A DNA stretch of 64,000 nt from Oceaniferula spumae (GTDB lineage Bacteria > Verrucomicrobiota > Verrucomicrobiia > Verrucomicrobiales > Akkermansiaceae): contig NZ_AP026866.1 in NCBI RefSeq assembly GCF_042849255.1, positions 1,240,001 to 1,304,000 of the forward strand, in the 5' to 3' direction. The position numbers were made by a program, and so were the translations under genes. Shown piece after piece: positions 1 through 8,567 of the stretch. Position 1 is the first letter of the stretch; every line of letters begins with the position of its first letter. Under the pieces are notes generated by a model. The model was given only the letters and a program-made list of their open reading frames with translations, searched no databases and was not told the DNA's origin.

Positions 1-898
1 CGGCAGAGAGCTTGCCGTGGATAGAAGGCAGGATTTCACGTGCCATCAGATCCTTTTCTTCCGTAGAGACAATCTGTGGGTGTGCATCTAACACCTGCTC
101 CATCAGAGTCGTTCCTGAACGTGGAAAGCCTGTTAGCAACGCGGGAGTAGGCTCGTAAGCCCGATCCTCAAGCTCGTCCGCCCAACGTGTGAAATCTCTA
201 TCGGTCAAGGAATCAGCCAAGACTGCGAACCGTTGAGTCGCGAAATCGCTGGCCGCCTTCTGGGAAGCACAGCGTGACAAGTGCACTTGCTTTATCGAAG
301 TCATCATTCGGAATGCCTCATCAAAATCCCCTTCCCTATCATGAATAAGCGCGAGATCCCCCACCGCTTCCAAGCGGAGCTCTTCCTGCTCGGGCAATTC
401 CTTCACCAACTTTTCGAGAATTTCCTTGGCTTGGGGCATTTGTTTATCCCTCTTGAGTACGCGCGACTCCACTAGACGGGCACGGTGGATATGATCTGAA
501 TCAGCATCGACTTGCGACACTAGTTCCAATGCTTTTTCAAATTCACCGGTCCGCTCAAACTGATGCGCAAGGCGAACAAGGAGTTCTGGATCATTTTTTG
601 CATAGCTGAGTGCTTTCAGATACGCGGGCATGACTTCTGGCAGCCCGGCTGATTGTCTAACCTCAGCAATGGTCATCTGTACAATCGGCGACTCCGAATC
701 CAGTCTCTCTATTTTGCGCAGGATTTTTTCACAGGTTTCAAAGTGAAACCGCTCCCCGAACGCCCTAGCCGCAGAGCCAAGACTGCGTAAATTTTTCGGT
801 TCCTTAATCGCCAGTTTTCGCCAAGCATCGAGAGTCCTGTCATCACGACACTTTTTCCACCGTTCACGCAATCGGTGACATGCTGGTGACTCGTCCAC
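1..898 (-). CDS. TPR-sulfotransferase family protein (3' end beyond window)
   Basis: Reading the minus strand from about 898 gives an open frame that leaves the window at base 1. It has an N-terminal helical region with TPR-like repeats (for example the stretch around ALELVSQVDADSDHIHRARL), followed by the sulfotransferase 5'-phosphosulfate-binding loop GFPRSGTTLMEQ near residue 255. Family members transfer sulfate from PAPS to a sugar or tyrosine. The loop lies at nearly the same residue number as in the paralogue at 2919-4439, which supports an almost full-length N-terminus. The start is uncertain: GTG at 898 is the best in-frame choice, sits just past the terminator of the upstream gene, and has no ribosome binding site; TTG at 871 is an alternative. 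The substrate is unknown. Confidence 0.75.
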   Translation of the reverse strand, partial: MDESPACHRLRERWKKCRDDRTLDAWRKLAIKEPKNLRSLGSAARAFGERFHFETCEKILRKIERLDSESPIVQMTIAEVRQSAGLPEVMPAYLKALSYAKNDPELLVRLAHQFERTGEFEKALELVSQVDADSDHIHRARLVESRVLKRDKQMPQAKEILEKLVKELPEQEELRLEAVGDLALIHDREGDFDEAFRMMTSIKQVHLSRCASQKAASDFATQRFAVLADSLTDRDFTRWADELEDRAYEPTPALLTGFPRSGTTLMEQVLDAHPQIVSTEEKDLMAREILPSIHGKLSA

Positions 899-900
899 CG

Positions 901-942
901 AAAAAATGCAGCCCCGGCCGGACTTCTCCTGGGCGGGGCTGC
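901..942 (-). terminator. Rho-independent terminator after PEP-CTERM gene
   Basis: Inverted repeat gcagcccc (908-915) / ggggctgc (935-942). Read on the minus strand the stem is followed by a run of T (A run at 901-906 on the plus strand). It lies just downstream of the PEP-CTERM gene ending at 1000 and separates it from the sulfotransferase gene. Confidence 0.8.
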
Positions 943-999
943 GTTGATTATTTAAATGTTTTCGATGCTTCAAATTTCACCTAACGAGTTTTGTAAAAC

Positions 1000-1737
1000 C
1001 TAGCATCTTCGCCGACGAAGCACAAGGAGTGAAGCACCAGCTAGAGCAAGCAGACTACTTGAGGGTTCAGGAGCGGTTACGAAAAATGTCACATTGTCCA
1101 CGTAAACATCCGGGCCAAAAGACTGGCCTGTACCAGGGTCTTTCCCCAAAACAATACGGGCCCACTGAGCTGAACTATCGATCAATCCTGTGCCTCCGAT
1201 TAGCGTCCATTCATCAAGATTGGTATCGTCAAATGTGATCGCGGCCCCCAAAAGATTAGCTCCAGCTCCATCAAGTCCAGGATTACCATCATAGAACTCC
1301 AAAGACAGACGTCCGCCTTCAAGGTTATCAAGGTAGTTTGTGAAATAGCCTTGTATGTCGTAATGGCCGTAACCACCCGCGATCGCAGTCGCCGTATCAC
1401 CAGCTGACAGATCGATTGTTTGCACGGCATCCTGATCGTTGCCATTCATTGTCCAATACCAATCCTCAGGGGAGATTGAGTTACCTGGGGGAATGTCTCC
1501 AGCCCCATTACGGTCATCGTAACCCTGATCATAATTATATGCTCCAGTAGTGCCACCCCCAGTGGTGCTCCAACCAGTGATGACAGTTGCGCTATTATCG
1601 GCTTCAAATCCACCATTAACCACAAGGTCGGTAGCCAAGCTAGCTGCTTGGGTAGCTTGAGTTAGCGCGGAGGCAACTCCAACTGCAGCACATACTGCAC
1701 TTAATCCGGCGGCGCGACTTTTGTTAGTTATATCCAT
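1000..1737 (-). CDS. PEP-CTERM sorting domain protein
   Basis: 245 residues with a Sec signal peptide (ALTQATQA, cleavage near residue 32) and a C-terminal PEP-CTERM signal: APEPSSS, a hydrophobic stretch, then LRRRRC. Proteins of this class are exported, recognised by an exosortase, cleaved and placed at the cell surface or in extracellular polymer. The mature part starts with a VVNGGFE segment typical of a galactose-binding-like beta-sandwich and is rich in Asp, Gly, Asn and Thr. It is a tandem paralogue of the gene at 1976-2746, with a near-identical signal peptide. No catalytic motif is seen. No exosortase gene lies in the window. Confidence 0.85.
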   Translation of the reverse strand: MDITNKSRAAGLSAVCAAVGVASALTQATQAASLATDLVVNGGFEADNSATVITGWSTTGGGTTGAYNYDQGYDDRNGAGDIPPGNSISPEDWYWTMNGNDQDAVQTIDLSAGDTATAIAGGYGHYDIQGYFTNYLDNLEGGRLSLEFYDGNPGLDGAGANLLGAAITFDDTNLDEWTLIGGTGLIDSSAQWARIVLGKDPGTGQSFGPDVYVDNVTFFVTAPEPSSSLLALAGASLLVLRRRRC

Positions 1738-1857
1738 CTGTTTCTGATGTAGATAGAGGGTTAAATAATTGGTTAGCTCTTCGAGTATTACATTAATCGC
1801 AGGAATATTATCTACTGGCTTTCCCTAACATAACTGAAACCAGATAACCCTGTCCAG

Positions 1858-1886
1858 TGGCAAAAAGAACTTTACTGATGGCAAAA
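1858..1886. repeat. Paired TGGCAAAA direct repeat upstream of PEP-CTERM gene
   Basis: TGGCAAAA at 1858-1865 and again at 1879-1886, a 21-base period or two helical turns, about 120 bases upstream of the start at 1737. The same arrangement occurs upstream of the paralogue at 2746. A regulator binding site is inferred; no matching protein is identified. Confidence 0.45.
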
Positions 1887-1975
1887 CCGCCCAAGCTCAT
1901 CATTTACAGATGATTCAAACCCCGAAAATTTCGGAATAGGTCTGGCAATGATACAGGTAGCCTGGTTAACAATTT

Positions 1976-2746
1976 CTAGTGTCTGCGGCGGCGCAGGACA
2001 ATCAGTGAAGCTCCTGCCAACGCAAGCAGACTGCTGGATGGCTCTGGGACTACATTCACCTGAAATGTAATATTATCGGCATAGACGTCAGGACCGCTGC
2101 TGGAGCCACTCGCCGTGTTATGATCCACGATAATTCGTGCCCACTGCGCGGTGCTGTCAATCGCACCCGTGCCGCCCACTTGCTCCCACTCCTCTGAATT
2201 AGTCACGTCAAAATTAATGGCCGAACCAACCAAGGTAGCGCCGAAGCCATCCACTCCAGGATCACCATCATAGAATTCAAGAGTCAGCCTTCCTAGCTCA
2301 AGATCGTCAGCATAATTGGTGAAGAATCCACGTATGTCGTATTGTCCAGTGCCTGCGAGGATGGCTGCTGCGGTATCACCGGTGGATAGATCGATATTTT
2401 GGATTGCTGCGGTATCGTTAGTGTTGAAGGTGAAATAGTAATTTGTGGCCGAACTCCCATCGTTACCAGGAGGAACCGTACCCAGATCATCACGGTCATC
2501 GTAATTTTGGGCGTAGTTATAGGCGAAAACGGAACCACCAGCGAAATCAAACCAACCGCCATTGACCTCTGTTGCAGAATATCCAGCAGTTGTTCCGGCA
2601 TTGACGGACTCAAACCCGCCATTGATCACAAGATCTGTCGACAAGCTGGCACCTTGCGCTGCTTGAGTAAGGGCGGAGGTAATTCCTACTGCGGCGCACA
2701 CTGCACTGAGTCCCGCTGCACGGCTTCTGGTATTTCGGTTCATCAA
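1976..2746 (-). CDS. PEP-CTERM sorting domain protein (tandem paralogue)
   Basis: 256 residues. The N-terminus (RSRAAGLSAVCAAVG...ALTQAAQG) matches that of the protein at 1000-1737 almost residue for residue, and the C-terminus is again VPEPSSS, a hydrophobic helix and RRRRH, the exosortase sorting signal. The middle shares the NGGFE start and the pattern Y-D-x-R-G-F/Y-F-T-N-Y with its neighbour but has diverged, as expected of an old tandem duplication. A second possible ATG lies two codons in. It is probably a surface or extracellular-matrix protein of unknown ligand, separated from its twin by about 240 bases that hold its own upstream signals. Confidence 0.85.
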   Translation of the reverse strand: MMNRNTRSRAAGLSAVCAAVGITSALTQAAQGASLSTDLVINGGFESVNAGTTAGYSATEVNGGWFDFAGGSVFAYNYAQNYDDRDDLGTVPPGNDGSSATNYYFTFNTNDTAAIQNIDLSTGDTAAAILAGTGQYDIRGFFTNYADDLELGRLTLEFYDGDPGVDGFGATLVGSAINFDVTNSEEWEQVGGTGAIDSTAQWARIIVDHNTASGSSSGPDVYADNITFQVNVVPEPSSSLLALAGASLIVLRRRRH

Positions 2747-2851
2747 TTTTATTTTTTAGGGTTTCTTAAATTATGGGCAGTGCATCTCCTTCATCGGAAA
2801 CACACCCATATTTGTAGTGGAATTAATGCAAAAAATCCAATTTCCGTCTAG

Positions 2852-2879
2852 TGGCAAAAATGACAATCCCGTGGCAAAA
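2852..2879. repeat. Paired TGGCAAAA direct repeat upstream of PEP-CTERM gene
   Basis: TGGCAAAA at 2852-2859 and 2872-2879 (20-base period), about 106 bases before the start at 2746. It mirrors the pair at 1858-1886. The lack of a TTGC element at the right spacing argues against a sigma-54 promoter. Confidence 0.45.
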
Positions 2880-2918
2880 TCGACAGATCTACAACTTGAT
2901 GAGCAAACGTGACTGGCA

Positions 2919-4439
2919 CTATTCGTATCCGAAAGCCTCGATGTATGGCTTAAGGTAATGCAAGTGTGGAGCTAATGCCTCTTCGTAATTTTTCCACCTC
3001 GCAATAGAACGCTTATAGAGAGGCTTGGAAACATCATCGTAAGTAGGAGTGGAAACCTTACGCTCGCTAAGGTTTTTATGATGTGACAATAGGGCGTCCG
3101 ACCACTCAATGGCCAAAAAATCAGCCAGTTTCCTAGTCTGGGTTTCCGGATTCTCGAGAAGGTCTTCATAGCGTAATTCCAACCACTGTGCTTCTGGGAT
3201 GACTTGTTTGAGATACAGCCAATGCCTCATGACAGAGGCATAAAAACGGCAGGTTTCCCCTAGTTCCACAGATGCCAGTGAGGAAACACCTACCGGAACA
3301 AGCGTGAAGAAATAACTGATCACAACGTCCCGGGGGTCACGCAAAGGCATGATGATTTTCGCATCTGGGAACAGACGCATCGGCACCGCCAGATTGGCTG
3401 TTAACAAAGGTTCTTTTTCAATCAGCCAACGCCCGTCAACAGCTTCTTGGATATACTCTTCTGTGCACCTGAGGAATTCGTAACGACCAGCCGATAGTTC
3501 ATCCGCGTTGAAAGAATCAAGTTCCTCGATTCCCTCACTCGCTGTTTCCGCCTGCATGATCAGGGGATCCGTAAATTGACTGAACATGATTCCCGTTTCA
3601 TCCGTACCAACACAGTCTATATGACTAATTAGTATATTTTCTAACAGTGTCGTTCCAGATCGTGGGAATCCGGCTAACAAGCAAAGCCTGAGGTTTGGCT
3701 TCAACTCACAGTTAGAATTCCACTTTCTCAAGCGTTCAGAAGTAAGTTGCTGCACTATCTCCCATTGACGAGTGGACATTTTTTCAAAAGCTTGCATCTC
3801 AATATACGGTGCTAGTTGTGCTTTCGCCGTGCACAGAACTTGCATCGCTCGACAGTGTTCTCCCAAGCGATCCAACACCGCTGCCAATTCATACTGCAGA
3901 CGCCAATCATCACTGGATGGGTATTGTTGCAAATGCTTCTCCAGTCTGATTCTTGCAGATGCAAAATCAGAATCACGTCGCTCCAAATGTGCCAGCATCC
4001 TCGTAGTTCTAACATGACTAGGATCAATGGCGATACTCTCGTGGAGAAACTGTTTTGCTTGGTCATTCATCCCATCCCTTTCCAAGCAAGATGCTAATAT
4101 CGCCAGTGTATCCGGATTACCTGGCTGCAGTTCGTTTACTTGACGTGTGAGATCTGTAGCAATTTTGTAACGACTTATTTCGAAAAAAAGTCGTGCAGCA
4201 GATAGTAATTGCTCTGTTCTCACATCGGGATTTTCCATCAGAGACCCTGCTAGCTTCTCACATTCACAAAAGCAGTAAAGCGTGTGGAGAACTACCAACC
4301 ACTTGTGGGTTTGCTCAGCATTGATCCCAGACTCAGTCGCCTGATGAAGTGAAGCTAAAGCAGAAGACAAATCGCCATCACCCATGAACTGGGTGGCCTG
4401 CCGAAGAAATGTTTCACCTACTTCCATGTTAATAGTCAA
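2919..4439 (-). CDS. TPR-sulfotransferase family protein
   Basis: 506 residues. Residues about 1-240 are TPR-like helical repeats (for example LFFEISRYKIATDLTRQVNELQPGNP and AILASCLERDGMNDQAKQFL). The C-terminal half is a sulfotransferase: PAPS 5'-phosphosulfate loop LAGFPRSGTTLLEN near residue 255 and 3'-phosphate segment PLRDPRDVVISYFF further on. There is no signal peptide, so a cytoplasmic or membrane-associated enzyme is likely. It is a paralogue of the gene at 1-898, and both are interleaved with PEP-CTERM genes on the same strand, which suggests sulfation of an exported polymer or glycoprotein. That link is inference; the acceptor is unknown. Confidence 0.85.
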   Translation of the reverse strand: MTINMEVGETFLRQATQFMGDGDLSSALASLHQATESGINAEQTHKWLVVLHTLYCFCECEKLAGSLMENPDVRTEQLLSAARLFFEISRYKIATDLTRQVNELQPGNPDTLAILASCLERDGMNDQAKQFLHESIAIDPSHVRTTRMLAHLERRDSDFASARIRLEKHLQQYPSSDDWRLQYELAAVLDRLGEHCRAMQVLCTAKAQLAPYIEMQAFEKMSTRQWEIVQQLTSERLRKWNSNCELKPNLRLCLLAGFPRSGTTLLENILISHIDCVGTDETGIMFSQFTDPLIMQAETASEGIEELDSFNADELSAGRYEFLRCTEEYIQEAVDGRWLIEKEPLLTANLAVPMRLFPDAKIIMPLRDPRDVVISYFFTLVPVGVSSLASVELGETCRFYASVMRHWLYLKQVIPEAQWLELRYEDLLENPETQTRKLADFLAIEWSDALLSHHKNLSERKVSTPTYDDVSKPLYKRSIARWKNYEEALAPHLHYLKPYIEAFGYE

Positions 4440-4472
4440 ATTAGAGAACGGAGAGAATGAGTCAACTTGAAC

Positions 4473-4507
4473 AAAAAAATCCTCCCTACGCGAAGCGAGG
4501 GAGGATT
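4473..4507 (-). terminator. Rho-independent terminator
   Basis: Perfect stem atcctccct (4479-4487) / agggaggat (4498-4506) with an inner cgc-gaa-gcg hairpin. On the minus strand it is followed by a T run (A run 4473-4479 on plus). It ends the PEP-CTERM gene at 4535-5173. Confidence 0.85.
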
Positions 4508-4534
4508 GAAAATTGTTAGCGAGTTTTAGCCCCC

Positions 4535-5173
4535 TTACTTGCGTCGACGGCGCATTGCCATTGCCCCAAGGCCAATTGCACCGAGTAAAGCTGATGAAGG
4601 CTCTGGCACGGCAACTTGGTCAAAGGATAGATTGTCCATGGCTAAGTAAGAACTAAACCCACCTGTTTGTGTAATTGAGAGTGTCAGGGTTTCATTATTC
4701 GAACCGGTCACATTGAAAGCCAACGCACTTTTGGTTCCGTCAGGCTGTGTGTAGGTACCGCTATCGATGCTTCCGCTAACCGAACCAGTGACATCCCAGT
4801 CTAACGAAGAGTCTCCGCCTCCGCCAGCCCAGTCATCAACATCGAAGGAGGATAGAATTACATTCCACCCTGCATCAGGAGTTAACACGATCTGGTGAGT
4901 CACCGTGCCAGCGCCATCGCCATCCACTTGATAAACTAAATTGCCTGCTTCGGCGTCCCAGTCATTGTATACCTCCCAGACTCCACCATTATCCCAAGTG
5001 AGGGTAACATTCGGTGTTCCAACAGCGTTAGAACCGTGGTTAGAGTCAATTCCAGCGTTATTAGCACCAGCTTGACCTGTTAGGATAGTTGCTGCACTAA
5101 CTGCCTGAGCCATTGCCAACCCAGCGGCACTGCTGGCGGCAAGACGGAGAAGTTTATTTCTTTGTATTTTCAT
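4535..5173 (-). CDS. PEP-CTERM sorting domain protein
   Basis: 212 residues from ATG 5173, chosen because MKIQRNKLLRL starts a canonical signal peptide ending near VSA. The longer frame from 5233 would place 20 non-signal residues in front. The C-terminus is VPEPSSALLGAIGLGAMAMRRRRK, the exosortase signal. The mature domain is Gly/Asp/Thr-rich with beta-sandwich character (DVTGSVSGSI, LTLSITQTGG, LAMDNLSFDQ), resembling carbohydrate-binding or adhesive surface proteins of Verrucomicrobiota. No catalytic residues are recognisable. A well-spaced promoter lies just upstream and a strong terminator just downstream, so it is probably monocistronic. Confidence 0.85.
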   Translation of the reverse strand: MKIQRNKLLRLAASSAAGLAMAQAVSAATILTGQAGANNAGIDSNHGSNAVGTPNVTLTWDNGGVWEVYNDWDAEAGNLVYQVDGDGAGTVTHQIVLTPDAGWNVILSSFDVDDWAGGGGDSSLDWDVTGSVSGSIDSGTYTQPDGTKSALAFNVTGSNNETLTLSITQTGGFSSYLAMDNLSFDQVAVPEPSSALLGAIGLGAMAMRRRRK

Positions 5174-5188
5174 AGTCTGTGTATGTTC

Positions 5189-5218
5189 ATTATCGCTCCT
5201 TGCTTTTGAGCTCCTCAA
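5189..5218 (-). promoter_or_regulatory. Putative sigma-70-type promoter of PEP-CTERM gene
   Basis: Reading the minus strand: -35 TTGAGG (5218-5213), 18-base spacer, -10 GATAAT (5194-5189), 15 bases before ATG 5173. A TGGCATTT element sits further upstream at 5299-5306. Confidence 0.45.
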
Positions 5219-5363
5219 AATCAAATGAAGCACTTTCTAGCCTCATTAGAATACCAACTTATGATCTTGGGGTCTACGGGCATTATCATCAAAAGAAGTG
5301 GCATTTTCGTCGTCGCACGTTCACATCTCCGAGGTGTAAATTCACATGTTCGCCAAATCGCCG

Positions 5364-6914
5364 CTATTTTCTTGGCGAAAAAGCGCTCTGGATGCTCGCT
5401 AATATTTCCCTACCATATCGACTCAGCGACTTTTCGCCGCTTTGTTTGTCAGATTGGGTCAGTGATCCTAATACGGCCATGCGTTGGAATTTTTGTTTCG
5501 CCAGAAAATCGGCCACCTCTTTCATCAATTCGGGGTGCTCTTGGAATATGTGGTCCAAGGCAGATTGCTTGAACTGAAGAACCTGGCATTCTCCACCGGC
5601 GATGTAGCGGTCTTGGCTCGGTTCGCTGGTCAGTAGAGACATGACACCGAAGTAGTTTCCAGGCGACATGCGCTCGATCAAATGCTCCGAACCGTCTTCA
5701 AATTTCCTCACCACACGCACCCGTCCACTGGCCAGAATATAGAGTGCATCATTGGCATCTCCCTCATCGAGGATGACATCGCCATCGTCGAAGTGGAGCA
5801 CTTCCATCTCGTCCAGCAGTTCTTCACGCTGTGATTCATCAAGCAGCTGGAAAATCTTCACTTTTTGCATCAGCTGTTTGTTAGAGTATTCTAGCACCGG
5901 TGCGCGTTCGTGTTCGTAGGTGTAGTAATCCACATCCAGAGCCTTGGCGGCCACGGCAATCCCCTCCTCTGCCAGGGCGTGATTAATACTCGTCAGCACG
6001 TTCGATTTACACTTGAAGTAGGTCTCGTAGTTTTCGAAATACACATAGACCATGTATTTGTATGGTCGGTGTTCCATGTCCCAGATGCGCACCACAGGAC
6101 TGGGATCTTCCAGCACGTCATCGCAGTCGAGACAGGCCTGCAGCAACACTCTTCTTGTCAATGAAATGGAAACCTCCGCTGGCATGTGAATGTAAAACCA
6201 GTGCCCATATCGCGGCTCTGGGGCGCTCAGATTGTTCAAGGTCTGACGGATGACTTGGGAGTTGGGCACTTCCTTGACGGTGTTGAACCAAGTCAGCACC
6301 TTGGTGGCGCGCCAGCTAATATCGATCACCTTCCCCAAGGTTTCTCCGCCGTCGAGTTCGATCCAGTGGCCACGGCGAAATGGTCGATCGATGCTGATGA
6401 CCAGGCCGGCTACCATGTCGGATAAAATATCTTTCGCTGCGAAGCCAGCCACAGCAGCCAGCACTCCGGATGAGACGACCAACTCTGTAGGAATATCCAC
6501 CAACAATACTCGCTGGATCACCAAGATCGCAGCGGTGAGAAGCAGGAGGACACAAGCGATGTGAATGATTACACGTGGAGGTGGTCGCTTTCCTCCATCC
6601 TTTTCTGCCGATGCGTGCCAGAAGTGAACATCGAGAAAGGTTGCGACGATACGGGCAGCCAAGAAATACCAAATTGCATGGCAAATCAGCAGGAGTCCGG
6701 AGCGCACGACACTCTCGGCGGACAGTGCGTTCCACAGCAGCGAATGCACACCGAAAAGTAACAGCACCATCCCCAATGACCGAAGGCACCAGACACATTG
6801 CGCCTTCACCTTCGAGCTTGAGGTGTGCCGATTCATTCGACCTAACAGCAATAAAACCAGTGCAATAACAATGGCGATCCAGGAGATCGATATCGAGATA
6901 GATTGAATCGGCAT
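5364..6914 (-). CDS. MscS-family channel with C-terminal cyclic nucleotide-binding domain
   Basis: 516 residues from ATG 6914 (MPIQSISISISW, start of the first membrane helix; the frame extends to 6986 but adds charged, unlikely residues). About five N-terminal membrane segments lead to the MscS pore and beta region (GVLAAVAGFAAKDILSDMVAGLVI, then FRRGHWIELD). A CRP-like cNMP-binding domain follows at roughly residues 380-490 (DGDVILDEGDANDALYIL, PGNYFGVMSLL). This is the bacterial cyclic-nucleotide-gated MscS architecture, in which ligand rather than tension is thought to gate the pore. It is divergent from the DUF5690 gene, and betBA lie nearby, which fits osmotic adaptation. The ligand is not evident from sequence. 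Confidence 0.85.
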   Translation of the reverse strand: MPIQSISISISWIAIVIALVLLLLGRMNRHTSSSKVKAQCVWCLRSLGMVLLLFGVHSLLWNALSAESVVRSGLLLICHAIWYFLAARIVATFLDVHFWHASAEKDGGKRPPPRVIIHIACVLLLLTAAILVIQRVLLVDIPTELVVSSGVLAAVAGFAAKDILSDMVAGLVISIDRPFRRGHWIELDGGETLGKVIDISWRATKVLTWFNTVKEVPNSQVIRQTLNNLSAPEPRYGHWFYIHMPAEVSISLTRRVLLQACLDCDDVLEDPSPVVRIWDMEHRPYKYMVYVYFENYETYFKCKSNVLTSINHALAEEGIAVAAKALDVDYYTYEHERAPVLEYSNKQLMQKVKIFQLLDESQREELLDEMEVLHFDDGDVILDEGDANDALYILASGRVRVVRKFEDGSEHLIERMSPGNYFGVMSLLTSEPSQDRYIAGGECQVLQFKQSALDHIFQEHPELMKEVADFLAKQKFQRMAVLGSLTQSDKQSGEKSLSRYGREILASIQSAFSPRK

Positions 6915-7045
6915 AACAGCCACATATCTCCATCTTATCTGTGAGGAAAAGAAAATTAATCGCCACCGAAAATTCCATCCCGTCACAAAACGGTCACAAA
7001 TTTGATGGTTGCCGCCCGCTCAACATTAGGCAAGGGTTTGCCCCA

Positions 7046-8443
7046 ATGCAGCAAAATGAACCCGCTGAAAACACCGGCAGAATCACTGGTTGGTTGAACC
7101 GTGCCCCTAACGGTGTGTTTATGACTTACGCCGTTCTGTGCTCATTTTTGGCTTATTTTTCCATGTATGCATTCAGGAAGCCATTCACGGCTGCCACCTT
7201 TGAAGGCGATGTTTGGTTTGGCTCTGAAGTGGGCATCAAAGCTGTGTTAGCCTCCTCCCAGATCATTGGCTACGCACTCTCAAAAGTCATCGGGATCAAG
7301 GTCTGCGCGGAGCTGAAACCTTCACAACGCACAGCTTTCCTAACTGGAATCATACTCATCGCCGAGATCTCTCTGTTAGTCTTCGGTGCTATGCCTGACA
7401 ACTGGAAATTTCTACCCATTGCTATCAATGGACTTTCACTAGGTGTGGTTTGGGGAGTGGTAGTCAGCTACTTGGAGGGGCGGAGAACCTCCGAGGTTTT
7501 GCTGGCCGGATTATCCTGCTCATACATCATGGCAAGTGGCATCGTCAAAGACTTCGGTCTGGCCGTCTTAGCTGGGGATGGTGCTGCTTGGTGGCACGGC
7601 GTTCCCTTTATCAGTCAGGCAGCGGTGAAAGCGACAGGACCAGTTAGTGAGGGCTGGATGCCTTTCATCGTTGGGTTGCATTACTTGCCGATCTTTTTAG
7701 GCGCGATCTACCTTCTGAAACAGATTCCCCAACCGTCTCAGGAAGACGTCATCACGCGTAGCAAGCGAGCCTCGATGGATGGCAAAAGCCGCAAGCGCTT
7801 TTTCAGTCGCTTCGCCTTTGGCATGATCGTTCTTTGCACGATCTATCTACTTCTGACCGCTTACCGCGATTACCGGGATACCTACTTAGTGGATTTGTAT
7901 AGCGCACTGGGATATGACAAAACATCAGGCACTCAAAACCTGTTAGGAAACTCAGAAACCATCGTGGGGTTTACCGTGACAGCTGGTCTGGCAATGCTTT
8001 ACTGGCTAAGAAAATGGTTACTACAGAGTGGCCTATTACTCGTCTGGCTGTTTATGGCATCCGGTTTAGTGGCACTGGGAACTGGCACTTGGTTATTTCA
8101 AGCGGGCAGCATCAGTGGCTTTAGTTGGATGGTGATTTCAGGCGTGGGAATTTATATCACCTATGTTCCGTTTGGCTCGGTATTGTTCGATGAAATCATC
8201 GCGGAAACCCATCATGTGGGCACAGCTGTCTTTGCGATCTACGTATGCGATTCAGTAGGCTACGGCGGCACGGTGGCATTGTATTTCCTGCGCGATACTC
8301 TATTTGGAAATATCGATAAGCTCGCATTCTTCACCGCTTTCACATGGATCATCACTGCGGTGGGATTAGTCTGCCTTGTGCTGAGTTACTTCTATTTCCA
8401 ACGCAAGGCCAACTTAGCCATCGCGCCTGACGTGAGTGAATAA
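7046..8443 (+). CDS. DUF5690 family MFS-like membrane protein
   Basis: About 465 residues from ATG 7046 (MQQNEPAENTG). The longer frame from 6941 overlaps the divergent gene and is rejected. The protein has some 12 hydrophobic helices. The N-terminal segment YAVLCSFLAYFSMYAFRKPF, followed by TAATFEG, is the hallmark of the DUF5690 family, which resembles major facilitator transporters and has no established substrate. It lies 124 bases upstream of betB on the same strand, so a role in moving choline, betaine or a related solute is a reasonable but untested guess. No signal peptide beyond the first helix. Confidence 0.75.
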   Translation: MQQNEPAENTGRITGWLNRAPNGVFMTYAVLCSFLAYFSMYAFRKPFTAATFEGDVWFGSEVGIKAVLASSQIIGYALSKVIGIKVCAELKPSQRTAFLTGIILIAEISLLVFGAMPDNWKFLPIAINGLSLGVVWGVVVSYLEGRRTSEVLLAGLSCSYIMASGIVKDFGLAVLAGDGAAWWHGVPFISQAAVKATGPVSEGWMPFIVGLHYLPIFLGAIYLLKQIPQPSQEDVITRSKRASMDGKSRKRFFSRFAFGMIVLCTIYLLLTAYRDYRDTYLVDLYSALGYDKTSGTQNLLGNSETIVGFTVTAGLAMLYWLRKWLLQSGLLLVWLFMASGLVALGTGTWLFQAGSISGFSWMVISGVGIYITYVPFGSVLFDEIIAETHHVGTAVFAIYVCDSVGYGGTVALYFLRDTLFGNIDKLAFFTAFTWIITAVGLVCLVLSYFYFQRKANLAIAPDVSE

Positions 8444-8567
8444 TTCATCACGCGCGATGGCATTATTAAAACATCGCATGGCATAATCGACGAATTGCAC
8501 TTAACGAGCTACTTGTAGACGCATTTCGCTTGTTAAGCCGATCATTTTTGGGCTCGTTAGTGCTCCC

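Noticed and set aside
2399..2851. 150-residue plus-strand frame
   Set aside because: Antisense to the PEP-CTERM gene and its upstream region; Cys- and Ser-rich shadow with no signal.
1858..2879. Sigma-54 promoters (TGGCA as the -24 box)
   Set aside because: No GC/TTGC -12 element follows at the required spacing.
6316..6978. 220-residue alternative frame inside the MscS gene
   Set aside because: Same strand, other frame; the MscS-cNMP frame explains the region fully.
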